Notes: a model not told the origin generated them from the sequence alone. DNA of 64,000 nucleotides from Thermincola carboxydiphila (GCA_016841725.1 JAENYP010000001.1:62001-126000), one strand, 5' to 3'; positions 44,259 to 54,332 are shown, numbered from the stretch's first letter. Numbers and translations are program-made.

Positions 44259-45698
44259 CTATTTGTGCCAAAAGCTGGGCAAAACCAGCACCAATACTGT
44301 GAAAATCTCCAGTCTGCCCACCAGCATAAAAAAACACAATAAATACTTGGCAGCGTCAGGTAAAAATGCATAGTTCTCCATAGGACCCACTGCTCCAAAA
44401 CCGGGCCCGATATTACCCAGGGTGGCCAGAACCGCCGTCTGGGCAGATTTAAGGTCCAGACCAAAACCGGTCATGATAACAGTTCCGGTGACTACCATGA
44501 AAATGTAAAGGAAAAAAAACTGGAAAATCGATATTATAATATCCTCCGGATAACCCCTGCCTCCCACCTTAAGAGAAAAAACCGCCCTGGGATGAAAAAA
44601 CTTCTTTAACTGCATCCCGGAATGTTTCAGCAGCACCAGGTAACGGCTCACCTTCATCCCGCCGCCGGTGGAACCGGCTGAGCCCCCGACAAACATTAGG
44701 AGGAATAACACACCTTTGGCCAGACCCGGCCACAATGCATAGTCATCAGTAGCATATCCTGTGGTTGTAATGATTGAGACCACCTGGAAGGAAGCCAGTC
44801 TGGCGGCCTTGAAAACACCGTGTTCGGCAGCCATGATAAACCAAATTATCAGTGTTGCCCCTATAATAATCGAGGTATATAGCTTGAATTCCTCATTACG
44901 CCAGAAGGTTTTCAGTGACTTTTTCTTGACCGCTGCATAGTAAAGCGCAAAATTGGCTCCCGCCGCATACATGAAAACTATGATTATCCAGTCAACTGCG
45001 GGACTCTCAAATGCCCCGACACTCAGGTTCCTGGTGGAAAATCCGCCGGTGGCCATAGTTCCAAAGGTATGGGTCAGGGAATCAAACCAATCCAACCCTG
45101 CTGCCCGGAGCAGCAGGGTCTGTAATAGAGTTAGAATGACATAGGTCAGCCACAATATTTTCGCAGTTTCACTGATCCTGGGTTTAATCTTCTCGGTAAT
45201 CGGTCCGGGAGCTTCAGCCCGGAATACCTGCATGCCCCCGGCGCCAAGCTGGGAAAGTAAGGCCACAAACAGAACCATAATGCCCATCCCGCCCAGCCAG
45301 TGGGTCAGACTGCGCCAGAACAGAAGGCTCCGGGGCAGGCTTTCAATATCTGATAAAATGCTGGCCCCTGTTGTGGAAAAACCGGACATACTTTCAAAAA
45401 AGGCGTTTGCAAAGACAGGAATAGCCCCTGTCATCCAAAACGGCAGAGCCCCAAAAAAAGTAGCTGCCACCCAGCCAAAAGTAACCATGGCAAAACCTTC
45501 CCGGTAGCCGATGGTCTCTTTGACCCGTACAGCCAGGAATAAGAGGACCCCCAGAACCGTAGTCATAGCGGCTATAACGGTCAGCGCCGGCACATATGGC
45601 TCCCTGTTAACAATACTTATGAATACTGGGGCCAACATGGCCAACCCAACAATAGCAATTATTAGTCCTAAATGCCTTATAACCACAGAAAAATTCAT
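44259..45698 (-). CDS. trkH: Trk potassium uptake channel protein TrkH
   Basis: Potassium-translocating subunit, 479 residues, with about ten to twelve membrane segments and four pore-loop repeats typical of TrkH/KtrB (STTGASILSD, TMATGGFSTRN, ITTTGYATDD, TLGNIGPGFG). It forms an operon with trkA, whose stop is 28 bases upstream, and is gated by the TrkA ring. Confidence 0.93.
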   Translation of the reverse strand: MNFSVVIRHLGLIIAIVGLAMLAPVFISIVNREPYVPALTVIAAMTTVLGVLLFLAVRVKETIGYREGFAMVTFGWVAATFFGALPFWMTGAIPVFANAFFESMSGFSTTGASILSDIESLPRSLLFWRSLTHWLGGMGIMVLFVALLSQLGAGGMQVFRAEAPGPITEKIKPRISETAKILWLTYVILTLLQTLLLRAAGLDWFDSLTHTFGTMATGGFSTRNLSVGAFESPAVDWIIIVFMYAAGANFALYYAAVKKKSLKTFWRNEEFKLYTSIIIGATLIIWFIMAAEHGVFKAARLASFQVVSIITTTGYATDDYALWPGLAKGVLFLLMFVGGSAGSTGGGMKVSRYLVLLKHSGMQLKKFFHPRAVFSLKVGGRGYPEDIIISIFQFFFLYIFMVVTGTVIMTGFGLDLKSAQTAVLATLGNIGPGFGAVGPMENYAFLPDAAKYLLCFFMLVGRLEIFTVLVLVLPSFWHK

Positions 45699-45726
45699 TT
45701 TATATAATTACCTCTGCCTCATAAAA

Positions 45727-47070
45727 TTACTTGCCTACCTCAAAGAATTGATTAACCCTGGAAACAGCCTCAGGCAGTGTAAACACCATCACCTTGTCTC
45801 CGGGCATAATCATATCATCACCAACCGGAACAATAGCGGTATTGTCCCTCATTATAGAACCCAGGATGGCTCCCTTGGGAAACTTGAGTTCCTTAAGCTT
45901 TCTATAATTTGCCCGGCAGCGTTCGGGTACAATTAGTTCCAGGGTTTCGGCATCCGCCCCGCCCAGGAAGCTGACTGAAACCACCTCCTGGGGCAGGATG
46001 AGCTTGAGAATAGTACTGGTTGTCAGGGAACGCGGGCTTACAACCGTGTCGATACCCACTTTTTCCACCAAAGGGATATAGTCTGAACGCCTGATCACAG
46101 TAATCGTATTTTCAACTCCCAGGTGTTTGGCAATCAGGGAAACCAACAGGTTCAGCTTATCGTCACCGGTAACGGCAACAAAGAGATCTACTTCTCCGGC
46201 TCCTTCTTCCTGCAGCAGGTCTATATCTGTCCCATCCCCGTTAAGCACCAGGCTGTGGTTAAGCTTGCCTGAAATGACCCGGCACTTTTCTCTGTCCTTT
46301 TCTATGATTTTAACCTCTTTCTTTTTCCCCTCCAGCAGCCTGGCCAGGTAGTAACCAATGCGCCCACCCCCGAGAATCATTACCTTTTCTATGGCAGCCC
46401 GGCTTTTACCCAGCAGTTTTTCCACATCTACCATTTGCTCGGTGCGGGCGACAATAAAAACTATATCATTAACCTCAAGATGATTATCTCCGCGGGGAAT
46501 AATCATTTTTCCACTGCGGGAAATAGCAACTATGAGAGCATTTCCGGCCAAATCAAGGTCCTTGAGCATCTTACCGACTACCACGGCCGATTCCGTAAGC
46601 TTGAGTTCCAGAAGCTGTATCTGGCCATCGGCAAAGTACTCCACATTCAAGGCTTCAGGTACTTCCATAAGTTTTATAATTTCTTTTGCCGTTACCTGTT
46701 CGGGATTTATGATGAGGTCAATCCCCAGGGAGAATTGCGGGGACTTGTGGCTTGTTTCCACATAGTCCGGATCCCGCACCCGCGCCACAGTTTTGGGGAC
46801 TCCATACTGTTTGGCCATCAAACAGGATACAATGTTTAATTCATCTGTTTCCGTAACCGCCACTACCAGGTCGGAATTTGTCACCCCGGCTTCTTCCAGA
46901 ATTACCGGAGAAGACCCACTTCCCAGGATTGTCTGAACATCAAGGGCTTCCTGGACATATAAAAACCGCTCCTCATCTTTTTCAATAACGACAACATCGT
47001 GGCCTTCATATGACAGCATCTGGGCAATACTAAAACCCACTTTGCCGGCGCCGATTATTATGGCATGCAC
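45727..47070 (-). CDS. trkA: Trk system potassium regulatory protein TrkA
   Basis: Cytoplasmic regulatory subunit of the Trk channel, about 447 residues, with two tandem RCK units. Each has an NAD-type Rossmann motif (IIGAGKVGFSIA near the start and ILGGGRIGYYLAR near residue 225) followed by a TrkA-C domain. GTG 47070 fits the family N terminus and follows AAAGGGGAAG; the open frame begins at 47097. Co-transcribed with trkH. Confidence 0.93.
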   Translation of the reverse strand: MHAIIIGAGKVGFSIAQMLSYEGHDVVVIEKDEERFLYVQEALDVQTILGSGSSPVILEEAGVTNSDLVVAVTETDELNIVSCLMAKQYGVPKTVARVRDPDYVETSHKSPQFSLGIDLIINPEQVTAKEIIKLMEVPEALNVEYFADGQIQLLELKLTESAVVVGKMLKDLDLAGNALIVAISRSGKMIIPRGDNHLEVNDIVFIVARTEQMVDVEKLLGKSRAAIEKVMILGGGRIGYYLARLLEGKKKEVKIIEKDREKCRVISGKLNHSLVLNGDGTDIDLLQEEGAGEVDLFVAVTGDDKLNLLVSLIAKHLGVENTITVIRRSDYIPLVEKVGIDTVVSPRSLTTSTILKLILPQEVVSVSFLGGADAETLELIVPERCRANYRKLKELKFPKGAILGSIMRDNTAIVPVGDDMIMPGDKVMVFTLPEAVSRVNQFFEVGK

Positions 47071-47097
47071 CAAAACTTCCCCTTTCCACCGAATCAA

Positions 47098-47299
47098 TGA
47101 TACAATAACCTAATCTTTCCCTATTCTGCAGGAAGCCATACAATGACTGCAGCTATCATTTCTCCCGTTTACCGGGCTGTAGTAATATTTGTCAGATTAC
47201 CAATTTTGATATCAATTTCGCTTCTATGCCTGTGAAAACCTTCTTCATCATAACACAAATTATCAATGACAGGTTGAAAAACTTTTCACATACCGGGGC
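47098..47299. other. Intergenic region between trkA start and BMC operon terminator
   Basis: No gene is visible. It should hold the trkA promoter; a TTGATA and a TATGAT string occur near 47240-47260 but without proper spacing. A c-di-AMP riboswitch was looked for and not recognised. Confidence 0.4.
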
Positions 47300-47334
47300 A
47301 AAAAAAGCCCGGGCAGGTCTAAAACCGGCCCAGG
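47300..47334 (-). terminator. Intrinsic terminator of the microcompartment operon
   Basis: CCTGGGC pairs with GCCCGGG, with an inner GGT/ACC pairing, followed by CTTTTTTTG on the minus strand, 73 bases past the permease stop. It marks the 3' end of the approximately 15-kb operon. Confidence 0.85.
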
Positions 47335-47406
47335 GGAGGTAAAACCAATGCCATAGCTAAGGGTATGAACGTTAGCCGGCATGTAGGGAGAGACTGTTTA
47401 ATGTTA

Positions 47407-48816
47407 TCAGTCGAGATCAATTTTTTCAGGATTTTCTGCTATTACCGTTTCCGCCTTATCCTGAACCTTTTTGCGGTAGAGACATAAAGGAATAACTAAC
47501 AGTGTAATAACGCTGCCTGTCACCATTACTTCGGCGCCGTAATAAAGAGCCCCGGGTAAAATCAGAATCACATTAAAGGCTCCCAGGACAAATGCCAGGG
47601 GTACCATGAAATTCGGCAGCTTAAATGGTCTGGGATGGTCAGGTCTCTTCTTGCGCAGAATAACGAATGCAAACAGAGGCATAAATATACAAATCATGTA
47701 GGCTAAGTTGGAAGCGGCAATAATCTTAACAGGTACTTCAAAGGTCATCAGGAAAATTGCAAAGGCTATATTGAATATAGCAGCTACATAAGGAAATCCG
47801 TTAGGACTGAGTTTCATCCACTGCTTCAGGTTTGTGCCCTCCTTGGACATCCCGTACAGTATCCGTGCCGTCCCGTTAAATGCAGTGTTTGCCATCAAAA
47901 AAAGACCTGTAAAAATGATAAACAGGGCAACCCGGCCGCCGACAGGGCCAAGAATAGCTTCAGATAGTTTCAAGAAGGGATAATCAGGATTATCCGCAAA
48001 TGCCGCTACCCCGAGGACACCCACCAAGGCAAGGGTAATCATGGTATTTAATATAGTTACCACCGTACCTGAGGACCAGGCGGCTTTAACGGTATCCTTG
48101 ACAGGGTTTTTGTATTCCCCGACATATACAGTTATTGTTTCAAAGGCATATGAGCCCCATGAGGCTACATAATACGCCGCACCTATACCAACCCAGCTCA
48201 TCATCGAAAACCAGGACCCCTCGGGATTACTGAAACTCCCCCAAGAGCCATAAGGCCTAAATGGCAGCAGGTTATCCATTGACACCAAACCTCTGGCAAA
48301 TGCCACCACAATCATAACTACAAGCGGCAGGAGGCTCACAGCGCTAATGATCAGCTGACCCCGTTCACTTACCGTGATACCGAAATAGTTGATGGCAAGC
48401 AATACGCCCAGAATAACGATACCAACTATAAAAGGACTGAAATTGGTCCCAATCATCTGGTTCAAATATTGAGCCATAAGTATCGGCATAATCCCCATGA
48501 CCGGGATCCAAGCATACCAGTAGGCCCATTGGGCAATAGTAGTCGGCCAGTGGGACCACTTGTCAAATGCATCTCCCATACACATGGTCATGCCGCCGGT
48601 TTCATTCTGATACATTCCTGCCAGTTCTGAATATATTAAAACCTGAAGCAAACCGACAAAAGAAGACGTAGTCCATACAAGGATTGATACCGGCCCTACT
48701 TGCTGGGCCAAGGGTCCTGCAGATACCAGGGTTAGGGCACAAACTGCTATGCCCATTAAGAAACCTGTTCGCCAAGTCGCTCTTCTGAGAATTCCGGTTT
48801 TTTCACCAGTGGACAT
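47407..48816 (-). CDS. APC-family amino acid/amine permease
   Basis: Transporter of 469 residues with about 12 membrane helices. The APC-superfamily start is TGFLMGIAVCALTLVSAGPLA, with GNIGxxx-like unwound regions and a charged C-terminal tail. It is the last gene of the microcompartment operon, 49 bases after ackA, and the only transporter in it. It is therefore the candidate importer for the pathway substrate (an amine or a gamma-glutamyl amide such as theanine). Specificity cannot be read from sequence. Confidence 0.85.
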   Translation of the reverse strand: MSTGEKTGILRRATWRTGFLMGIAVCALTLVSAGPLAQQVGPVSILVWTTSSFVGLLQVLIYSELAGMYQNETGGMTMCMGDAFDKWSHWPTTIAQWAYWYAWIPVMGIMPILMAQYLNQMIGTNFSPFIVGIVILGVLLAINYFGITVSERGQLIISAVSLLPLVVMIVVAFARGLVSMDNLLPFRPYGSWGSFSNPEGSWFSMMSWVGIGAAYYVASWGSYAFETITVYVGEYKNPVKDTVKAAWSSGTVVTILNTMITLALVGVLGVAAFADNPDYPFLKLSEAILGPVGGRVALFIIFTGLFLMANTAFNGTARILYGMSKEGTNLKQWMKLSPNGFPYVAAIFNIAFAIFLMTFEVPVKIIAASNLAYMICIFMPLFAFVILRKKRPDHPRPFKLPNFMVPLAFVLGAFNVILILPGALYYGAEVMVTGSVITLLVIPLCLYRKKVQDKAETVIAENPEKIDLD

Positions 48817-48865
48817 AAGAATGACCTCCTTTTAAGTTTTAGAGGGGTTCTTCAAAAAGCTACGC

Positions 48866-50056
48866 TTAAACAATAAATTTACATGCTTCTTTAGCAATCA
48901 TCAATTCTTCATTGGTAGGTATTACCAGTATTTTCACCTTGCTCTGCTTGCCGCCTATATCAACATTACGGCCGGCGGCTTTGTTTTTTTCATCATCAAG
49001 GGTTATGCCAAGGTAATCAAGGCCAAGGCAGATTTCCCTTCTGATTTCAGGTGAATTTTCCCCGATTCCGGCAGTAAAGACCAAGCCGTCAATGCCATTC
49101 ATCACCGCCGCATAGGCTCCAATATATTTTTTCACACTATAAGCAAAAACCTTTAGTGCAAGTGTGGCTTGCTGATTACCATTTTCTGCAGCCTTCTGAA
49201 CCTCTCTAAAATCATTGCTAAGTTCCGAAATTCCCAGTATCCCACATTCGCGGTTTAATACCGCCATTGCATCCGAAGCACTCAATCCCTCTTTTTCCAT
49301 CAGGAATAACAATATTCCGGGATCGAGATTGCCACAGCGCGTTCCCATGGGTATCCCCTCTAAAGGGGTAAAACCCATGCTATTTTCCACAGATACACCT
49401 TTTTGAACGGCTGATATGCTTACTCCGTTACCCAAATGGCAGGTAATTAGCTTTAATTCCTCCAGCGGCTGTTTCATTAATTCAGCTGCCTGCTCAGCTA
49501 CATACCGGTGTGATGTACCGTGGAATCCGTATCTTCTGATTCCGTATTTCTGATAGTACCTATATGGCAAGCCATATATATAAGCCTCTGCCGGTAAGGT
49601 TTGATGAAAAGCCGTATCAAATACTGCCACCTGGGGAGTTTCCTTCAGTATGGCTTTACACGCCCTGATACCCATGATATTTTGTGGATTATGTAATGGG
49701 GCCAGGTAATTAAATTGTTCCAGCTCCTCAATTGTTTCATCCACTAAAACAGTAGGAGCGGAATATTTCTCACCTCCATGTACTACCCGGTGGCCAACCG
49801 CCGAGATCTCGTCCAGGTCACGGATTACCCTGGTCTTAGAATCAGTCAGAATTTTAAAAACCAACTCCATTGCCTGATGATGATCCCGTGCGGTTACCGG
49901 TTCTTTTACCGTTTTCCGTGATTTTTTGTAAACAGATAAGGCTTTCTCTGACCCAATTCTTTCTATGCTTCCCCCAAACCGGATCTGTTCTCTGTCCATA
50001 TCAATCAGCTGATACTTGAGTGATGAACTGCCGCAATTAATTACCAAGATATTCAA
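48866..50056 (-). CDS. ackA: Acetate kinase
   Basis: Acetate (or propionate) kinase of 396 residues with the family motifs NCGSSSLKYQL, VAVFDTAFHQTLP and CHLGNGVSI and the catalytic-site TAGIGENSPEIR. In this operon it would turn the acyl phosphate made by PduL into ATP and a free acid, giving the pathway its energy yield. No adjacent pta, consistent with PduL taking that role. Confidence 0.95.
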   Translation of the reverse strand: MNILVINCGSSSLKYQLIDMDREQIRFGGSIERIGSEKALSVYKKSRKTVKEPVTARDHHQAMELVFKILTDSKTRVIRDLDEISAVGHRVVHGGEKYSAPTVLVDETIEELEQFNYLAPLHNPQNIMGIRACKAILKETPQVAVFDTAFHQTLPAEAYIYGLPYRYYQKYGIRRYGFHGTSHRYVAEQAAELMKQPLEELKLITCHLGNGVSISAVQKGVSVENSMGFTPLEGIPMGTRCGNLDPGILLFLMEKEGLSASDAMAVLNRECGILGISELSNDFREVQKAAENGNQQATLALKVFAYSVKKYIGAYAAVMNGIDGLVFTAGIGENSPEIRREICLGLDYLGITLDDEKNKAAGRNVDIGGKQSKVKILVIPTNEELMIAKEACKFIV

Positions 50057-50086
50057 CGCCGACCACTCCTGACTTCTAAAGCCTGA

Positions 50087-51316
50087 TTACATTGTCCCTA
50101 CAAGAGGAATCCCTGTAATTGCAGAAGCTTCCATACTCAGGGCACGCATGTCTTCAGGCTCCAAATTGTGCACATCTGTCTTTCCGCAAAGGTGGGCCAG
50201 CATTTTAGCTTCCATGGTCATAGCCTTGAGGAGGTTGCATACTCTCTCAGCAGCTTCATCAATATCAAGCCTTTTGGTCAGGACCGGGTCGTGTGTGGCA
50301 ATCCCCTTGGGGCACTTGCCTGTGGTACACTGCATACATCCAATACATCCCATTGCTATCATTGCTGCTGTACCTATAGCCACAGCGCTGGCACCCAGGG
50401 CCAGGGCCTTGGCTACATCGGCCCCGCTGCGGATTCCTCCCATGATAATCAGGTCGACCTTGTCTTCCAGTCCAACTTCCTCCAGTACCTGTCTGGCCTG
50501 AACCACCACAGCCATGGAAGGGACACCGACATGTTCAGCCACAACCTCAGGAGACGCTCCGGTACCGCCCTGCATTCCGTCGAGTGCAATAATATCTATG
50601 CCCACCTTGCAGGCAATTTTAACATCTTCTTTAACCCGCCCGGCGCCCATTTTGAGGCTCACAGGAATCCTGCAGTCAGAGGCTTCCCTAAGTTCTTCCA
50701 CCTTCATTACCAGGTCATCAGCGCCCAGGACATCAGCATGACGGCATGGGCTGCGCAGGTCAATCCCCTTGGGGATGCCCCGTATTTTAGCAATTTCATC
50801 GGTAACCTTATCTCCCATCAGGTGGCCGCCAACTCCCGGCTTTGCTCCCTGGCTGATGAGCAGTTCAATAACATCTGCCTTGCGCAGGTCATGAGGATTA
50901 AATCCATATCTGCCGGGTGTACACTGGTAGAACAGCTTCTTCGCTGCCTCCCGTTCTTCCGGGAGCATTCCTCCTTCCCCGGTACTGGCTGCCGTCCCAG
51001 CCAAGGCGGCGCCTTTGGCAAGGGCGATCTTGGCGTTTTTGGAAAGGGCGCCAAAGCTCATTGGTGCAATAACAATCGGAATATCAATTTCCAGAGGTTC
51101 TTCAGCAAACCGCCTGCCCAAAACTGTTTTACTGGAGCACTCTTCCCGGTACTGCTCCACGGCCAGTCTGGATAAATTGGCCGGTAAAAAAGTCAGGTCA
51201 TCAAAATTCGGCATTTTCCTGTAAGAACCAAACCCCCGTACCTTGTACCGTCCGATCCTGCTGCGCAGGTGTATGCCCTTAATGACATCCGGAGTCCATG
51301 TATTGCTGATTTTCAT
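50087..51316 (-). CDS. FMN/Fe-S glutamate synthase-domain protein (MgsC-like)
   Basis: Protein of 409 residues corresponding to the FMN-binding synthase domain of GltB, with TGEGGMLPEEREAA, the flavin-site ALDGMQGGTGASP and a 3Fe-4S-type cysteine cluster CIGCMQCTTGKCPKG. Together with the separate GXGXG and amidotransferase genes upstream it forms a three-part enzyme. That split is known from archaeal-type GOGAT and from N-methylglutamate synthase MgsABC. In this operon I favour an N-alkylglutamate synthase role; an ordinary glutamate synthase is the alternative. Confidence 0.82.
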   Translation of the reverse strand: MKISNTWTPDVIKGIHLRSRIGRYKVRGFGSYRKMPNFDDLTFLPANLSRLAVEQYREECSSKTVLGRRFAEEPLEIDIPIVIAPMSFGALSKNAKIALAKGAALAGTAASTGEGGMLPEEREAAKKLFYQCTPGRYGFNPHDLRKADVIELLISQGAKPGVGGHLMGDKVTDEIAKIRGIPKGIDLRSPCRHADVLGADDLVMKVEELREASDCRIPVSLKMGAGRVKEDVKIACKVGIDIIALDGMQGGTGASPEVVAEHVGVPSMAVVVQARQVLEEVGLEDKVDLIIMGGIRSGADVAKALALGASAVAIGTAAMIAMGCIGCMQCTTGKCPKGIATHDPVLTKRLDIDEAAERVCNLLKAMTMEAKMLAHLCGKTDVHNLEPEDMRALSMEASAITGIPLVGTM

Positions 51317-51341
51317 AATCTCTACCCCCTGCGATGTTTAA

Positions 51342-52004
51342 TTATTCTTTAGTGGAATAGTGGTGTAGTTCTTTGCGCGAAGTTATCTTCTTGAACGGCT
51401 TGTCTGTTACTAATCCCTGTTCTGCCAGCGTTGTCTCCAGAAAATGTTTATCTGCATCGGTGAGTTCCTCAATCTGGGCATCACTACCGAGACCTTCAAT
51501 ATTTCCGCCTACAAATATCTCACCATTAATCAACCAGTGCCCGGCGCGCTCTCCGATGTCACCCAGAACAATAATCCTGCCGCCCATCATCATAAACCCG
51601 GCCATAAACCCGGCATTGCCTTCTACTACAATCAGGCCGCTTTTCATTACCTGTCCCAGCCGGTTCCCGGCATCACCGTGAACAACTATGGTGCCTCCAC
51701 GCATAGCCGGACCTACACTGCTGCCGCCTCTGCCGTTAACAATAATTTTTCCTGACATCATGTTGTCACCGAGACACCACCCGGCATTTCCGTTAATCAC
51801 TACATTACAGCCATCAGTAAGGGCAGTGCAGAAATACCCAACACTTCCTTCATATGTTATCCTGGCCGGACTAAGTACACCTACACCGAGGTGGTGGCTG
51901 GCTGAAGGATTGGTTATCCTGATTTCGTCACCTGCTGCGGCAGCCCGTTTTATTTCGGCATTAATCTCGCGGCTGGTCTTCCCATTAGCGTCTATCTCAA
52001 CCAT
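51342..52004 (-). CDS. GXGXG-domain protein (GltB C-terminal domain, MgsB-like)
   Basis: Protein of 220 residues made of right-handed beta-helix repeats with glycine-rich turns (GNAGWCLGDNMMSGKIIVNG, GDAGNRLGQVMKSGLIVVEG), i.e. the structural GXGXG domain of glutamate synthase that separates amidotransferase and synthase sites. ATG 52004 is chosen because GGAGGT precedes it; it overlaps the amidotransferase gene by 13 bases. Its size and position match MgsB of N-methylglutamate synthase. Confidence 0.82.
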   Translation of the reverse strand: MVEIDANGKTSREINAEIKRAAAAGDEIRITNPSASHHLGVGVLSPARITYEGSVGYFCTALTDGCNVVINGNAGWCLGDNMMSGKIIVNGRGGSSVGPAMRGGTIVVHGDAGNRLGQVMKSGLIVVEGNAGFMAGFMMMGGRIIVLGDIGERAGHWLINGEIFVGGNIEGLGSDAQIEELTDADKHFLETTLAEQGLVTDKPFKKITSRKELHHYSTKE

Positions 52005-52897
52005 GTCATGACCTCCTTCGGGCCAGGCTCCCAATAACGGTTTCCTGTTTGTTTGTCACTGAAAACCTTGCGGATGGCCACTTCTTCTGAAGCTATGGCC
52101 ACAAAATCTTCACCTTCCAGAACAGCCATCGGTTTAGCGCCCAGCTTATCTTTGGCAAAACCGATTTCATTAGGTGTAGAGACCAGATATGAAAAGGTCC
52201 CGTCAAAGTTTTCCAGCGACAGGTGCAGGGCATCTTGCAGGTTATCTCCACGGGAGAGCCTGTCGGCAATATAAACGGCAATTAACTCAGAATCATTATC
52301 TGTCCGGAAGCGGTAGCCCTTATGCTCCATCTTTCTCTTAAGGGTATAGTAATTGGTCAACTGGCCATTATGGACTATAGCAACATCAGCAAAGCTGTTT
52401 GCCCAGAACGGGTGGGCCCTGCGTACATCCACATCGCTTTCGGTTGCCAGCCTGGTATGCCCAATCCCGTGTGTGCCCATAAATTCAGAGAGGGCAAACT
52501 TCTTGTCAATGTCTTCGGCAAAACCCTCATCCTTGAATATCTCCAGGGAATGACCAACACTGATAATGTGAAGTCCGCTTATAGCCTCCAATTCGCTGCA
52601 AACAGTGTCCAGGGACTCCGGCTCATCCATTTTCACTGTGAGAAAATCCCCATTCCAACCAATTGAACGGATACTTATGCCCAATTTGTTGAGACACTCC
52701 TTGATAATACCGGTAACCGTGCTTATTTCAACTCCCCCCGAATAGTACAACCAGATCTTCAGGCACTCGTCCTCGGCCCCGTAAAGGGCAACACCTGTGG
52801 AATCCGGACCGCGGTGTTGGATGCCCGACAGCATGGAAACCAAAGTTTTTCCAACAAAAGTGGGTTTTTTGTATATGACCCCGGCAATCCCGCACAC
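51992..52897 (-). CDS. Class II glutamine amidotransferase (GltB N-domain, MgsA-like)
   Basis: Class II amidotransferase of 301 residues. The start is GTG 52897, so the mature N terminus is the nucleophilic cysteine of MCGIAGVIYKK. The substrate-site motif HTRLATESDVDVRRAHPF and HNGQLTNYYTLK follow. In GOGAT this domain releases ammonia from glutamine. In N-methylglutamate synthase the related MgsA would release an amine from a gamma-glutamylamide. It overlaps the GXGXG gene and follows the ferredoxin-fused FMN gene by 19 bases. Confidence 0.85.
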   Translation of the reverse strand: MCGIAGVIYKKPTFVGKTLVSMLSGIQHRGPDSTGVALYGAEDECLKIWLYYSGGVEISTVTGIIKECLNKLGISIRSIGWNGDFLTVKMDEPESLDTVCSELEAISGLHIISVGHSLEIFKDEGFAEDIDKKFALSEFMGTHGIGHTRLATESDVDVRRAHPFWANSFADVAIVHNGQLTNYYTLKRKMEHKGYRFRTDNDSELIAVYIADRLSRGDNLQDALHLSLENFDGTFSYLVSTPNEIGFAKDKLGAKPMAVLEGEDFVAIASEEVAIRKVFSDKQTGNRYWEPGPKEVMTWLR

Positions 52898-52916
52898 TTT
52901 ACATTCCTCCTTTGAT

Positions 52917-54332
52917 TTAAGCTTGTGAATATACTTTCCGAACTCCTGTTATTTGCGCAATATGTTCGTCAAGTGCCATCAGGTCATTGAGATCAAGATG
53001 GGCTACATCGTCTTTTCCGACCATACGGGTAATCATCTGCAGCTCGCGGGTACTTGCTTTCAGGAAATTGGCCAGTTGGATGGCATTCTGCTCAATATTG
53101 AAGCCAGCTGCCAGCACCTCATCCTGAGTTGCAATTCCATTGGGACAGTTGCCTTTATGGCAGCAGCGGCACAAGCGGCAGCCCATTGCTACCAGGGCTG
53201 ATGTGCCGACATAAACCAGGTCTGCCCCCAAAGCCAAGGCCTTGGCAAAATCAGCGGCATCACGGAGCCCACCGCCTATTCCCAACTTTATTTTCTTTTT
53301 CGCCTGGTGGTCTTCCATGAATCTTGCTGCTCTTTTCAGGGCATAAAGGGCCGGAATGCCAACATGGTCTGACGCGATTACGGGAGCTGCACCGGTCCCG
53401 CCTTCCATGCCGTCAATCATAATTATTTCCGGTTCTGCGGTAACAGCTATTTCCAGGTCTTCTTCAATATGCCCGGCAGCAATTTTTATGGCTATCGGCA
53501 CACCACCACTGATGTCCCTTAATTCAGCGACCTTTCTTCGCAGATCTTCGGCTGAATTTATGTCTGGGTGACGTGCAGGTGAAATAATATCCCTGTCAGT
53601 TCCGATTCCCCTGACACGGGCAATTTCCGGGGTAATCTTATGTTTCAGAAGATGCCCGCCCAAACCGGGCTTTGCTCCCTGGCCGATTTTAATTTCAATC
53701 ATGTTAGCTGACTTGAGCACATCTTCCGTAACCCCAAAGCGTCCTGTACTGTACTGAACCGTCAGCAGCTTAGCTTCAGCCCGTTCCTCGGGAAGCATCC
53801 CGCCTTCTCCGGTATTGGCCATGCTGCCAGCCATAGCGCTGCCCCTGGCCAGAGCAATCTTGGCCGGCTTGCTGAGAGCGCCAAAGGACATGGCGCCGAT
53901 TATTATTGGCATCTCCAAAACAATGGGTTTCCCGGTTTTAGCGCCAATAACTGTTGAGGTGTTAACCTTCTCCTCTTCTAACAGTGGTCCCCTGCTGAGC
54001 TGTGCGGGGACAAACACCAGCCGGTCAAATTCGGATGGCTTGTTTTGCTGACCACATCCCATTATATTCGGTTTTCCGGAAACAGCCTGTTGGCGGATAT
54101 TAGCCAGCCTATCCTTTGACCAGACCCTCTGTCCCAACTCAGGAACAAATTCTATCTGTATCGCTTTGGTGGGACAGGCATCTACGCAGTACATACAGCC
54201 CTGGCAGTTACTGTCAGGCTTTTGGCCCGGCTTTCCGTAGTTCTCAACCAGATTTTCATTAGGGCATGTCTCGACACATCTCAGGCATTCGAGACAAATG
54301 CCTCGTTCAATACGCGCTTGGTACACTATCAA
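52917..54332 (-). CDS. Ferredoxin-fused FMN glutamate synthase-domain protein
   Basis: Protein of 471 residues: two ferredoxin-type 4Fe-4S motifs in the first 65 residues (CLECLRCVETCPNEN and CQGCMYCVDACPTKA), then an FMN synthase domain (TGEGGMLPEERAEA, IDGMEGGTGAAP) with CRLCRCCHKGNCPNG. The fused ferredoxin could feed electrons to the flavin. It is a second synthase subunit in the same operon as the 409-residue protein, which is unusual. The start is TTG 54332 (overlapping the shell gene's stop) or GTG 54326, better spaced from GGGGGGA. Confidence 0.85.
   Translation of the reverse strand: MIVYQARIERGICLECLRCVETCPNENLVENYGKPGQKPDSNCQGCMYCVDACPTKAIQIEFVPELGQRVWSKDRLANIRQQAVSGKPNIMGCGQQNKPSEFDRLVFVPAQLSRGPLLEEEKVNTSTVIGAKTGKPIVLEMPIIIGAMSFGALSKPAKIALARGSAMAGSMANTGEGGMLPEERAEAKLLTVQYSTGRFGVTEDVLKSANMIEIKIGQGAKPGLGGHLLKHKITPEIARVRGIGTDRDIISPARHPDINSAEDLRRKVAELRDISGGVPIAIKIAAGHIEEDLEIAVTAEPEIIMIDGMEGGTGAAPVIASDHVGIPALYALKRAARFMEDHQAKKKIKLGIGGGLRDAADFAKALALGADLVYVGTSALVAMGCRLCRCCHKGNCPNGIATQDEVLAAGFNIEQNAIQLANFLKASTRELQMITRMVGKDDVAHLDLNDLMALDEHIAQITGVRKVYSQA

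Noticed and set aside
50168-51175. Long plus-strand frame (335 codons) opposite the FMN synthase gene
   Set aside because: Antisense shadow of a well-conserved gene; His/Cys-rich low-complexity translation without recognisable motifs.
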